NCBI GenBank assembly: GCA_035571875.1
Contig: DATNBR010000018.1
Location: 1 to 64,000, forward strand
Direction of reading: 5' to 3'
Source: Parafrigoribacterium_A sp035571875
GTDB lineage: Bacteria; Actinomycetota; Actinomycetes; Actinomycetales; Microbacteriaceae
DNA: 64,000 bases
Part shown: positions 15,733 to 23,598 of the stretch, in pieces
Layout: every line of letters begins with the position of its first letter
How positions within the stretch are numbered: the first letter of the stretch is position 1
The notes under the pieces: generated by a model
What the model saw: only the letters and a program-made list of their open reading frames with translations
What the model was told of the DNA's origin: nothing
Database searches by the model: none
Made by a program: the position numbers and the translations under genes

Positions 15733-18216
15733 ATGTTCGAAAGATTTACCGACCGAGCCCGTCGCGTGGTTGTCCTTGCCCAGGAAGAGGCAAAGATGCT
15801 CAACCACAACTACATCGGCACGGAGCACATCCTGCTCGGCCTGATCCACGAGGGTGAGGGCGTCGCCGCGAAGGCTCTCGAGTCTCTCGGCATTTCCCTG
15901 GATGCCGTGCGCGAGCAGGTGCAAGACATCATCGGCCAGGGTCAGCAGCAGCCGACCGGCCACATCCCCTTCACGCCGCGTGCGAAGAAGGTGCTTGAGC
16001 TGAGCCTGCGCGAGGCCCTGCAACTCGGCCACAACTACATCGGCACGGAGCACATCCTGCTCGGTCTCATCCGCGAGGGTGAGGGCGTTGCGGCACAGGT
16101 GCTTGTGAAGCTCGGAGCCGACCTCAACCGCGTTCGCCAGCAGGTCATCCAGCTGCTCTCGGGCTACCAGGGCAAGGAACAGGTCGCCGTCGGTGGCAAC
16201 GACCAAACCACCGCACAGGCCGGTTCGCAGATTCTCGACCAGTTCGGGCGCAACCTCACGCAGGCCGCTCGCGACGGCAAGCTCGACCCGGTGATCGGGC
16301 GCGAGAAGGAGATGGAGCGGGTCATGCAGATCCTCTCCCGCCGATCGAAGAACAACCCCGTGCTGATCGGCGAGCCCGGAGTCGGCAAGACCGCCGTCGT
16401 CGAGGGCCTCGCCCAAGCGATCGTGCGCGGGGATGTGCCGGAGACGCTGAAAGACAAGCAGCTCTACACGCTCGACCTGGGTTCGCTCATCGCCGGCAGC
16501 CGCTACCGCGGTGACTTCGAGGAGCGCCTGAAGAAGGTCACCAAGGAGATCCGCACCCGAGGCGACATCATCACCTTCATCGACGAGATCCACACCCTCG
16601 TCGGCGCCGGTGCCGCGGAGGGAGCGATCGACGCGGCCAGCATCCTGAAGCCGCTGCTCGCCCGTGGTGAGCTGCAGACGATCGGTGCGACCACGCTCGA
16701 CGAGTACCGCAAGCACTTCGAGAAGGATGCCGCGCTCGAGCGCCGGTTCCAGCCGGTGCGTGTGGAAGAGCCGAACCTGCCGCACACCATCAACATCCTC
16801 AAGGGACTGCGCGACAAGTACGAGGCGTTCCATAAGGTGTCGATCACGGATGGTGCCATCGTCGCCGCCGCGAATCTGGCCGACCGCTACGTGGCCGACC
16901 GGTTCCTGCCCGACAAGGCCATCGACCTGATCGACGAGGCCGGCGCACGTCTGCGACTGTCGATCCTCTCGGCCCCGCCGGAGCTTCGCGAGTTCGACGA
17001 CAGGATCGCCGACGTGCGTGGCCGCAAGGAAGCCGCGATCGAGGATCAGGACTTCGAGAAGGCCGCTTCTCTTCGTGACGAGGAGAAGAAGCTGCTCGGT
17101 GAGCGCCTGCGTCTCGAGAAGCAGTGGAAGAGCGGCGAGGCCGGCTCGACCGGAACCGTGGATGAGGGAATCATCGCCGAGGTGCTCGCGTCGGCCACCG
17201 GCATCCCGGTGTTCAAGCTCACCGAGGAGGAGACCGCGCGTCTCGTCTTCATGGAGAAGGCGCTGCACCAGCGCGTCATCGGTCAGGAGGAGGCCATCTC
17301 CTCACTGTCGAAGACCATCCGTCGCACGCGTGCCGGGCTCAAGGACCCGAGGCGCCCATCCGGTTCGTTCATCTTCGCCGGCCCCACCGGTGTCGGCAAG
17401 ACCGAGCTGGCCAAGGCGCTCGCCGAGTTCCTGTTCGACGACGAGAACGCGCTCATCTCGCTCGACATGAGCGAGTACGGCGAGAAGCACACCGTCTCCC
17501 GCCTGTTCGGTGCCCCTCCCGGGTTCGTCGGCTTCGAAGAGGGCGGCCAGCTCACCGAGAAGGTGCGCCGCAAGCCGTTCTCCGTCGTGCTGTTCGATGA
17601 GATCGAGAAGGCCCACCCCGACATCTTCAACTCGCTCCTCCAGATTCTGGAAGAGGGACGACTGACGGATGGCCAGGGTCGCGTCGTCGACTTCAAGAAC
17701 ACCGTGATCATCATGACCACCAACCTCGGCACGAAGGACATCACGGGCACCCCGATCGGCTTCACCTCGGCCTCCGACACCGCCACCGGTTACGACCGGA
17801 TGCGCGGCAAGGTCGTCGAGGAGCTGAAGAAGAACTTCAAGCCGGAGTTCCTCAACCGCGTCGACGAGACGATCGTGTTCCCGCAGCTCAACGAGGTGGA
17901 ACTGCTGCAGATCGTGGATCTGTTCATCAAGCGGCTTTCGGACCGCCTGCTGGACCGCGACATGACCGTCGAGCTCACCGTCCCCGCGAAGGAGCAGCTC
18001 ATCAAGATCGGATTCGACCCGACCCTGGGCGCGAGGCCGCTGCGCCGCGCGATCCAGCGCGAGGTCGAGGACCGGCTGAGCGAGCGCATCCTGCAGGGCG
18101 AGCTGAACGCCGGAGACCACGTGCACGTGGACTTCGTCGATGGCGAGTTCGTGTTCACGACGTCGCTGCAGCCGGGCCGTGAGGTCGAGGAAGCGATAGC
18201 CGCCGTCGAGGCGTAG
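15733..18216 (+). CDS. clpC: ATP-dependent Clp protease ATP-binding subunit ClpC
   Basis: Hsp100 unfoldase that delivers proteins to ClpP. It has 827 residues: two Clp_N repeats (about 1-145), first AAA+ module with Walker A G-E-P-G-V-G-K-T at 213-220, a UVR/coiled middle domain (about 420-475), second AAA+ module with G-P-T-G-V-G-K-T at 550-557, and a ClpB_D2-type C terminus. The ATG at 15733 (MFERFT) has GAGGAG seven bases upstream and matches the family start; a longer in-frame extension is unlikely. No mcsA or ctsR gene is adjacent, as usual in actinobacteria. Confidence 0.97.
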   Translation: MFERFTDRARRVVVLAQEEAKMLNHNYIGTEHILLGLIHEGEGVAAKALESLGISLDAVREQVQDIIGQGQQQPTGHIPFTPRAKKVLELSLREALQLGHNYIGTEHILLGLIREGEGVAAQVLVKLGADLNRVRQQVIQLLSGYQGKEQVAVGGNDQTTAQAGSQILDQFGRNLTQAARDGKLDPVIGREKEMERVMQILSRRSKNNPVLIGEPGVGKTAVVEGLAQAIVRGDVPETLKDKQLYTLDLGSLIAGSRYRGDFEERLKKVTKEIRTRGDIITFIDEIHTLVGAGAAEGAIDAASILKPLLARGELQTIGATTLDEYRKHFEKDAALERRFQPVRVEEPNLPHTINILKGLRDKYEAFHKVSITDGAIVAAANLADRYVADRFLPDKAIDLIDEAGARLRLSILSAPPELREFDDRIADVRGRKEAAIEDQDFEKAASLRDEEKKLLGERLRLEKQWKSGEAGSTGTVDEGIIAEVLASATGIPVFKLTEEETARLVFMEKALHQRVIGQEEAISSLSKTIRRTRAGLKDPRRPSGSFIFAGPTGVGKTELAKALAEFLFDDENALISLDMSEYGEKHTVSRLFGAPPGFVGFEEGGQLTEKVRRKPFSVVLFDEIEKAHPDIFNSLLQILEEGRLTDGQGRVVDFKNTVIIMTTNLGTKDITGTPIGFTSASDTATGYDRMRGKVVEELKKNFKPEFLNRVDETIVFPQLNEVELLQIVDLFIKRLSDRLLDRDMTVELTVPAKEQLIKIGFDPTLGARPLRRAIQREVEDRLSERILQGELNAGDHVHVDFVDGEFVFTTSLQPGREVEEAIAAVEA

Positions 18217-18228
18217 CCACTCCAGAGG

Positions 18229-18257
18229 GGGCGCGGCGGGCAACCGCCGCGCCCTTT
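18229..18257 (+). terminator. Intrinsic terminator after clpC
   Basis: An 11-bp perfect GC stem (18229-18239 / 18244-18254) with loop GCAA is followed by TTT, 12 bases after the clpC stop. Confidence 0.85.
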
Positions 18258-18302
18258 CCTGCGTTCAGGAGGCGTCGAAGTGCTTGCACGTAGGATTGAA
18301 GC

Positions 18303-18803
18303 GTGAGTTTCACCGTGCGCACCGCCCGCACCTCAGACGTGCCGCACGTGCAGAGACTCATCGACCCGCTCGTTCAGCGGCGCATCCTGCTGGGCAAGGA
18401 TGCGGTGGTCTTCTATGAGGCCATCCAGGAGTTCCGCATCGCGGAAGACGAGAACGGCACACCCATCGGATGCGGGGCTCTCCACGTGATGTGGGAAGAC
18501 CTTGCCGAGGTGCGCACCCTCGCCGTCGTGCCCGAGTGGTTGCATCATGGAGTCGGTCACGCTCTGCTCGAGCGCCTCGAAGCGGACGCGATCGCCCTCG
18601 GGTTGAGCCGCCTCTTCTGCCTCACCTTCGAGGTCGACTTCTTCGAAAAGCATGGTTTCTTGCCCATGACGGAAGACCCGATCGATCCCGTCGTCTACTC
18701 AGAACTCGTGCGTTCCTCCGACGAGGGCGTCGCGGAGTTCCTGGATCTTGCCCGAGTCAAGCCCAACACGCTAGGCAATACCCGGATGCTGAAGCGCCTG
18801 TAG
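18303..18803 (+). CDS. GNAT acetyltransferase, ArgA-type (amino-acid N-acetyltransferase)
   Basis: 166 residues, GTG start. The GNAT core shows V-R-T-L-A-V-V-P-E-W followed by the acetyl-CoA loop H-H-G-V-G-H-A-L-L, and the later segment F-F-E-K-H-G-F is typical of the short actinobacterial glutamate N-acetyltransferases that start arginine synthesis. The stand-alone acetyltransferase lacks the kinase-like domain of E. coli ArgA. The argG gene at the window end is not linked. The assignment to arginine synthesis is by family resemblance. Confidence 0.8.
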   Translation: MSFTVRTARTSDVPHVQRLIDPLVQRRILLGKDAVVFYEAIQEFRIAEDENGTPIGCGALHVMWEDLAEVRTLAVVPEWLHHGVGHALLERLEADAIALGLSRLFCLTFEVDFFEKHGFLPMTEDPIDPVVYSELVRSSDEGVAEFLDLARVKPNTLGNTRMLKRL

Positions 18804-18816
18804 CTACTCTTGGGGC

Positions 18817-19419
18817 ATGTCGACGTTCAAGAACCCCGTCGGCCCCCAGTCCAGCAAGGTGTACTGGCGCCGGCGGCTCATCGTGGCACTCGGCGTGGTC
18901 GCAGTCATCGTGATCATCATCCTGATCGCCGTGCGCCCCGGATCCGCTCCCTCCAAGAAGGCCGCCGTGTCTCACACGCCGACGTCCCAGTCGACGACGG
19001 CCACGTCGAAGGATGGCGACGCGTGCGCACCGACGCGGATCAAGCTCGAGGCGATCACCGACAAGACGAGCTACGCCGCCGCCGAGAAGCCGATGATTTC
19101 CATGCGGATCACCAATAACGGCACGACCGCCTGCACGATGAACCTCGGTTCGACCCAGCAGGAACTCAAAATTACGAGCGGCAGCGAGACCTACTGGGAC
19201 TCAAAGGATTGCCAGACCGCCCCCGTCGACTCGGCGCAGGTGCTGGAACCAGGCAAGCCTCTCACCACGCCGGCGATCGCTTGGGACCGCACGCGGTCAT
19301 CCACCACGACCTGCAGCGCGAGCCGTCCGCCCGTGCCGGCCGGTGGTGCCAGTTATCACCTCACGGTGAAGCTCGGTGACATCACCTCGAAAGACACCGC
19401 GCAGTTCTTGCTCAACTAG
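18817..19419 (+). CDS. Membrane-anchored extracytoplasmic protein of unknown function
   Basis: 200 residues. A short basic N-terminus (K-V-Y-W-R-R-R) is followed by one membrane helix (about 24-45), a Ser/Thr linker (about 50-68) and a beta-rich outer domain with four cysteines (in D-A-C-A, T-A-C-T, K-D-C-Q and T-T-C-S) that could form two disulfides. The pattern M-R-I-T-N-N-G-T-T-A-C resembles immunoglobulin-like or BsuPI-type domains. It follows the acetyltransferase by 13 bases. I do not recognise a specific family. Confidence 0.7.
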   Translation: MSTFKNPVGPQSSKVYWRRRLIVALGVVAVIVIIILIAVRPGSAPSKKAAVSHTPTSQSTTATSKDGDACAPTRIKLEAITDKTSYAAAEKPMISMRITNNGTTACTMNLGSTQQELKITSGSETYWDSKDCQTAPVDSAQVLEPGKPLTTPAIAWDRTRSSTTTCSASRPPVPAGGASYHLTVKLGDITSKDTAQFLLN

Positions 19420-19519
19420 CCGGGCGGCGCTTCGACGCTGAACGCTCTCTGACCTCAAGCTGAGTGTCGCATGTACGTTCTGGCACGACCGCCCGCCGTC
19501 TGCAGTGGTGAGATAGACT

Positions 19520-19533
19520 CCCCCGAAAGGGGG
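19520..19533 (+). promoter_or_regulatory. C5-GAAA-G5 hairpin covering the ribosome-binding site of the DksA-type gene
   Basis: CCCCC (19520-19524), loop GAAA, GGGGG (19529-19533), ending six bases before the ATG at 19540. The G-run is the only plausible Shine-Dalgarno sequence, so the hairpin would hide it. A TAGACT -10-like box lies immediately upstream (19514-19519). Confidence 0.5.
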
Positions 19534-19539
19534 TAGACC

Positions 19540-19941
19540 ATGACGACGACACCCGTTGTTGAGCGGCCGCAGGCGAAACTGACTGCGCGGCAATTGACCA
19601 AACTGCGAGCCAGGCTCGTGGACGATCTCGAGCAGACGCGCGACCTGATCTCACAACTGGTGGTGGACCTCGAAGAAATGCGGTCCTCTCGACAGGATGT
19701 CGCCACCGACGACGAGCACGACCCGGAGGGTCCCACGCTCGCGTTCGAACGCTCCCAGGTGAGCGCCGTGCTCACCGACGCGCGCTCTCACTTCAACAGC
19801 ATCGAGGACGCGCTGCTGCGCGTAGACGGTGACGACTTCGGCGTCTGCGAGAACTGCCACGAGCGCATCCCGTTCGGTCGCCTCGAGGCCCGGCCCTACA
19901 CCCTCACCTGCGTGGCGTGTGCGGAGCTCGCTGCGCGCTGA
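19540..19941 (+). CDS. DksA/TraR-type zinc-finger protein
   Basis: 133 residues. A helical hairpin (about 15-95; T-K-L-R-A-R-L-V-D-D-L-E-Q-T-R) is followed by the C4 zinc finger C103-x2-C106 ... C124-x2-C127 and R-I-P-F-G-R-L-E-A-R-P. Such proteins bind the RNA polymerase secondary channel in other bacteria; in actinobacteria the related proteins are less studied. The acidic tip residues needed for DksA-like activity cannot be judged with confidence. It converges on radA. Confidence 0.88.
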   Translation: MTTTPVVERPQAKLTARQLTKLRARLVDDLEQTRDLISQLVVDLEEMRSSRQDVATDDEHDPEGPTLAFERSQVSAVLTDARSHFNSIEDALLRVDGDDFGVCENCHERIPFGRLEARPYTLTCVACAELAAR

Positions 19942-19953
19942 GTGCGGCAGCGA

Positions 19954-21321
19954 CTAGAAGTCGGGAACGTCGACGCGCTCCTGGTTCGCGAAGGCGAGCC
20001 TGAGCGCCTCTCGAAGGTGGCCGCTGTGTGCGTCGAGCACGGTGGAGAAACCGAGGCGGGCGGCCTCTGAGGCGCGGCGCTTCTCCTGGGTGACCGGCCG
20101 GATCTCACCGGCGAGGCTGATCTCGCCGACCGCCGCAAGAGTGGCGGGCAGCGGTTGGTCACGGAACGCGCTCGCGATCGCCAGCGCGATGGCGAGATCG
20201 GCGGCGGGTTCTGTGAGACGGATGCCGCCCACGGTCGACACGTAGACATCCGCCCCGCTGAGCGCCATCTTCGCTCGCCGCTCGAGCACGGCGAGCAGCA
20301 TCGCGACGCGCGAGGAGTCCACGCCGTTGACGACCCTGCGCGGCATCGGGGCGCTCGACTTGACGATGAGCGCCTGCACCTCGACCGGGAGCGCGCGGCG
20401 CCCGTCGATCGAGACGGCGACGCAGGTGCCGCTCACGGGAACGGGCGTGCGCCCCGGCATCGAGCTGCGGGAGAGGAACAGGCCGCTCGGGTCGGCGACC
20501 TGCGAGATACCGTCGCCGGTCATCTCGAAGCAACCCACCTCATCCGTGGGACCGAAGCGGTTCTTGTGCGAGCGCACGAAGCGCAGCGCGGTCTGCCGGT
20601 CGCCCTCGAACTGAAGTACGACATCCACGAGGTGTTCGAGCAGGCGTGGGCCCGCGATCGTGCCGTCTTTGGTGACGTGACCGACGAGCAGCACGGGAAG
20701 GTTGCGGTCTTTCGAGACCCGGATGAGCGTGGACGCGACCTCGCGCACCTGCGCCGGACCGCCCGCGAGACCGTCGGTGAGCGAGCTCGAGACGGTCTGT
20801 ACGGAGTCGACGATGACGAGCTGCGGGTCGACCTGGTCGATCTGGCCGAGGATCGTGGCGAGGTCGGTCTCCGCGGCGAGGTACAGCGATGGTTGCAGCG
20901 CACCGGTGCGCTGGGCTCGCAGGCGCACCTGGCTCGCCGACTCCTCGGCGGTGACGTAGAGCACGCGCATGCCTCCCGCCGCCGCCCGCGAGGCGACCTC
21001 GAGGAGCAGCGTGGACTTGCCGACACCGGGTTCACCGCTCAGCAGGATGGTAGCTCCGGGAACGATGCCACCGCCGAGCACGCGGTCGAACTCCGCGATG
21101 CCGCTCGGCCAATGCGCGACGGAGTCGGACTCGATCTCGGTGATCGGGCGTGCAACTCGAGCATCCGTGATGTGTACGGCTTTGACCGATTTGACGATTC
21201 CTGTCTGCTCCCCGGCCTCGACGACAGTGCCCCAGGCCTGGCATTCACCGCAGCGGCCCGCCCACTTGAGCGTCGTCCATCCGCATTCCGTGCAGCGAAA
21301 ATTGGACTGGACCTTGGGCAT
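19954..21321 (-). CDS. radA: DNA repair protein RadA
   Basis: RecA-like helicase promoting branch migration in recombinational repair. It has 455 residues. The N-terminal zinc finger is C10-x2-C13 ... C24-x2-C27, Walker A G-E-P-G-V-G-K-S is at 96-103, and the RadA-specific K-N-R-F-G motif lies near residue 250. A Lon-like C-terminal domain follows (about 280-455). All family landmarks are intact. The gene is convergent with the DksA-type gene, 12 bases apart, and 25 bases from the end of the SGNH hydrolase gene on the same strand. Confidence 0.97.
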   Translation of the reverse strand: MPKVQSNFRCTECGWTTLKWAGRCGECQAWGTVVEAGEQTGIVKSVKAVHITDARVARPITEIESDSVAHWPSGIAEFDRVLGGGIVPGATILLSGEPGVGKSTLLLEVASRAAAGGMRVLYVTAEESASQVRLRAQRTGALQPSLYLAAETDLATILGQIDQVDPQLVIVDSVQTVSSSLTDGLAGGPAQVREVASTLIRVSKDRNLPVLLVGHVTKDGTIAGPRLLEHLVDVVLQFEGDRQTALRFVRSHKNRFGPTDEVGCFEMTGDGISQVADPSGLFLSRSSMPGRTPVPVSGTCVAVSIDGRRALPVEVQALIVKSSAPMPRRVVNGVDSSRVAMLLAVLERRAKMALSGADVYVSTVGGIRLTEPAADLAIALAIASAFRDQPLPATLAAVGEISLAGEIRPVTQEKRRASEAARLGFSTVLDAHSGHLREALRLAFANQERVDVPDF

Positions 21322-21346
21322 GCTGCCAGCTTAAGCGAGACCCCCG

Positions 21347-22105
21347 TCAGTCGTCTCTCGCGGTGGAATCCGCCGCGGGCACGCGCCTGTCGAGGAGGGG
21401 AAGAAACGCGGATGCCCACACCCGGTAGCCGCGATCATTCGGGTGGAAGAAGTCTGCCGCGACCTGGTTGAGCGCATAGCGCGCACCGCCCTGCCTCCGG
21501 GTCGCCGCGTAGAGCGGAGCCACGTCGAGCCCGAGTTCCTCGGCGACGCGATGCACGATGGCGTTGGCCGCGCGCACGTTTCGCTCGGGTGTGCCGAAGT
21601 AGAAGGCGGGCAGCTCGGCGACGATCGCGTGCCGCGGCAGCGCGGAATAGAGTTCGCGCAGCTCCCGCTCGAAGCGCGCGGGCTCGAACGAGGGGATGTC
21701 GTTGGCGCCGATCGAGACGGTGAGCACATCCGGGTGCAGCCGTCTCAGCTTCGGCAGCTGGCTCGCGAGCGCCTCCCGCAGTCGCGCGCCGGACTGACTG
21801 AGGTTCACCACGCGCACGGGCCGGCCGGCGCGGTCGCGCAGATGCGCGGCGAGCATCCCGACGTAGCTGCGGCCGGGCCTGCTCGCGCCGATGCCCTGCG
21901 CGGCCGAGTCGCCGATGGCCACGTAGAGCAGCTCGCCCTGCTTGTGCTCCTGCTCGTGCCACCACTTCGCGTTGACGGGGATCGCGGCGGTGAGGCGGAT
22001 GACCGCCGCACGCCGACGACGCAGCACGAGGGTGCGCGCGACCAGGCCCGCAACCGCGCCGAGCACCACGACGGTTGCCACGGCTCCGGCGATCCACCAT
22101 CCCAT
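21347..22105 (-). CDS. SGNH/GDSL-family hydrolase with N-terminal membrane anchor
   Basis: 252 residues. An N-terminal hydrophobic helix (about 4-28) followed by R-R-R-R anchors the protein. Block I is G-D-S-A-A-Q-G (catalytic S67), block III G-A-N-D-I, and block V H-P-N-D-R-G-Y with the catalytic Asp/His pair. Such enzymes are esterases or lipases; the substrate is not evident. It lies upstream of radA on the same strand and may be co-transcribed with it. Confidence 0.88.
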   Translation of the reverse strand: MGWWIAGAVATVVVLGAVAGLVARTLVLRRRRAAVIRLTAAIPVNAKWWHEQEHKQGELLYVAIGDSAAQGIGASRPGRSYVGMLAAHLRDRAGRPVRVVNLSQSGARLREALASQLPKLRRLHPDVLTVSIGANDIPSFEPARFERELRELYSALPRHAIVAELPAFYFGTPERNVRAANAIVHRVAEELGLDVAPLYAATRRQGGARYALNQVAADFFHPNDRGYRVWASAFLPLLDRRVPAADSTARDD

Positions 22106-22148
22106 CCGACGACCTTACCCAGCGGCATCGAGAGCCCGCCGTGTGCAT

Positions 22149-22221
22149 AACTCAGGCAGAACGGGTGGCGCGGCCCGCACATCCGCTCATCAGGGCGAGA
22201 TCGCCGCGTTCTGCCTGAGTT
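22149..22221. repeat. Intergenic stem-loop, CATAACTC family
   Basis: Perfect 15-base arms AACTCAGGCAGAACG (22149-22163) and its complement (22207-22221) enclose 43 bases. The left arm is preceded by GCAT, as in the elements near 49709 and 56621. It lies between the divergent SGNH and tRNA-Ser genes and leaves only about 60 bases for the tRNA promoter. Confidence 0.7.
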
Positions 22222-22280
22222 GCGAAGAGACCAGCGGATGCGCGAGGCCGCTCCGGGATGAACGCACGGTCGCCCTGTAC

Positions 22281-22286
22281 TAAGAT
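22281..22286 (+). promoter_or_regulatory. Probable -10 box of tRNA-Ser
   Basis: TAAGAT fits the actinobacterial TAnnnT pattern and ends eight bases before the mature tRNA. No clear -35 box is seen. Confidence 0.45.
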
Positions 22287-22293
22287 CGTCCGC

Positions 22294-22383
22294 GGTACCG
22301 TGTCCGAGCGGCCGAAGGTGCAACTCTCGAAAAGTTGTGTGGGTGAAAGCCCACCGTGGGTTCAAATCCCACCGGTACCGCCA
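22294..22383 (+). tRNA. tRNA-Ser (anticodon CGA)
   Basis: The acceptor stem GGTACCG pairs with CGGTACC (22373-22379), discriminator G at 22380, and CCA is encoded (22381-22383). The anticodon stem CAACT/AGTTG holds the loop CTCGAAA with anticodon CGA at 22328-22330, reading UCG. A long variable arm (GTGGGTGAAAGCCCAC) marks a class II tRNA, and the T arm has GTTCAAATC. Confidence 0.95.
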
Positions 22384-22386
22384 TTC

Positions 22387-22432
22387 GAAAGCCCCGCGAT
22401 CCCCGCACTTACAAGGGATCCGGGGCTTTTCG
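22387..22432 (+). terminator. Intrinsic terminator after tRNA-Ser
   Basis: GAAAGCCCCGCGATCCC pairs with GGGATCCGGGGCTTTTC across an 11-base loop, with one bulged base, followed by a T-rich end four bases after the tRNA CCA. Confidence 0.8.
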
Positions 22433-22541
22433 CATTCGGTGCACCCAAGCTTCCCCCGGCTGGTCGCGAACGATCGGGAAGGGAGAAGGAAGGAGTGCGG
22501 TGCACACGCCGCCTCGGCCACAAGAACGGTAGATTATTCAC

Positions 22542-23117
22542 GTGGACAACGGCGCTCGAATCGATCAGACGACCGCCGACCCCACCGTCACGGTTCCCCG
22601 TCGGCACCGGGCCCAGGCACCGGCCGACGCGGTAGGGAGACTGGAGTGGATCACGCAGCGACTCGCTCGCGCTCTGCAGCGGGCGGTCGAGCTCGTCGCA
22701 TCCGATAACGGCATCACGGTGCCCGAGTATCACCTGCTGCTCGCGACGAGTGACGACGTAGGTCGCTCGAACGCCGAGATCGCTCGGCTCATGTTCGTGA
22801 CGCCGCAGTCCGCCAATCGCGTGCTCGCCGGGCTCGAGCGACGCGGTTTCGTGGTGCGGGCGGGGGAGGCCTCGCGCGGTCGCACGCGCAACACCGTCCT
22901 GACGCCCGAGGGGCGCGCCGTGCTGGAGGAGTGCACCAAGCGCATCGAAGACATCGAGGCGCGCGTGATGGCGAGCCTCGACGACGACCAGCGCAACGTC
23001 ATCCTGCCCGCTCTCCTGCGCGCGGCCGACACGCTCGTCGGTGGCTACTTCGGCAACGTCGAGGATGAGCGCCGCGCCGCGGCCAATCGCCGCGCTGGAC
23101 TGTCGCAGTCCGAGTGA
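22542..23117 (+). CDS. MarR-family transcriptional regulator
   Basis: 191 residues, GTG start. A winged helix-turn-helix spans about 50-150: S-N-A-E-I-A-R-L-M-F-V-T-P-Q-S-A-N-R-V-L as recognition helix, and the wing with R-G-R-T-R-N. A 35-residue disordered leader precedes it. A TAGATT box at 22530-22535 lies six bases before the GTG and no Shine-Dalgarno site is visible, so the mRNA may be leaderless. The target and ligand are unknown; no divergent partner gene exists. Confidence 0.88.
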   Translation: MDNGARIDQTTADPTVTVPRRHRAQAPADAVGRLEWITQRLARALQRAVELVASDNGITVPEYHLLLATSDDVGRSNAEIARLMFVTPQSANRVLAGLERRGFVVRAGEASRGRTRNTVLTPEGRAVLEECTKRIEDIEARVMASLDDDQRNVILPALLRAADTLVGGYFGNVEDERRAAANRRAGLSQSE

Positions 23118-23133
23118 GTCGGATCGCGAAGGC

Positions 23134-23598
23134 CTAGCGCGGCCAACCGCCGCCGAGCGCGAACCGGCAGAACTGCAGCGACTGCCTGAGCTGGTCGGTG
23201 TCGGCCTCCGCGAGCTCCGAGACCATCTGCCGCTCGATCCACTCGACGGTGGGCCGCAGGCGCGCGAGCAGTTCCTGCCCCTTGGCTGTGACAGTCAGCA
23301 GTTGGCGCTGGTGGTGCGCGGGGTCCCGCGTGCGCGAGACCAGTCCGGTGTCCGCCAGGTCGGTGGTGACGGTCGACATCGACTGCGCGCGCACGAAGGA
23401 GTTCTTGGCGAGCTCGGCCGAGGTCAGCCCCGGCCGTCGTTGCAGCACGGTGAGCGCGGTGTACTGCGTCACAGTGAGCCCCACCTCGCGAGTGACAGTC
23501 TCGAGTCGTGCGCGGATCGCGAGCTCCACCTGCTTGATGAGGTACAGCAGGGTGACGGTGTCACCGGCGCCTGGCGGCCCCACCGTCTGCGCGCTCAC
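23134..23598 (-). CDS. MarR-family regulator, last gene of the importer/HgdAB-like operon
   Basis: 154 residues. The GTG at 23598 overlaps the previous stop by four bases; longer in-frame extensions lie inside the upstream gene. The winged helix has L-T-V-T-Q-Y-T-A-L-T-V-L, L-T-S-A-E-L-A-K-N-S-F-V-R-A-Q-S-M as the DNA-reading part, and the wing R-D-P-A-H-H-Q-R-Q-L. Being the final cistron of a ten-gene coupled operon, it is the best candidate for its autoregulator, possibly through the palindrome at 34653-34673 (inference). A CoA thioester ligand would be in keeping with other MarR proteins of CoA pathways. Confidence 0.85.
   Translation of the reverse strand: MSAQTVGPPGAGDTVTLLYLIKQVELAIRARLETVTREVGLTVTQYTALTVLQRRPGLTSAELAKNSFVRAQSMSTVTTDLADTGLVSRTRDPAHHQRQLLTVTAKGQELLARLRPTVEWIERQMVSELAEADTDQLRQSLQFCRFALGGGWPR

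Noticed and set aside
15727..17268. A 513-codon minus-strand frame opposite clpC
   Set aside because: Leu/Asp/Glu/Arg-rich shadow translation of clpC without motifs.
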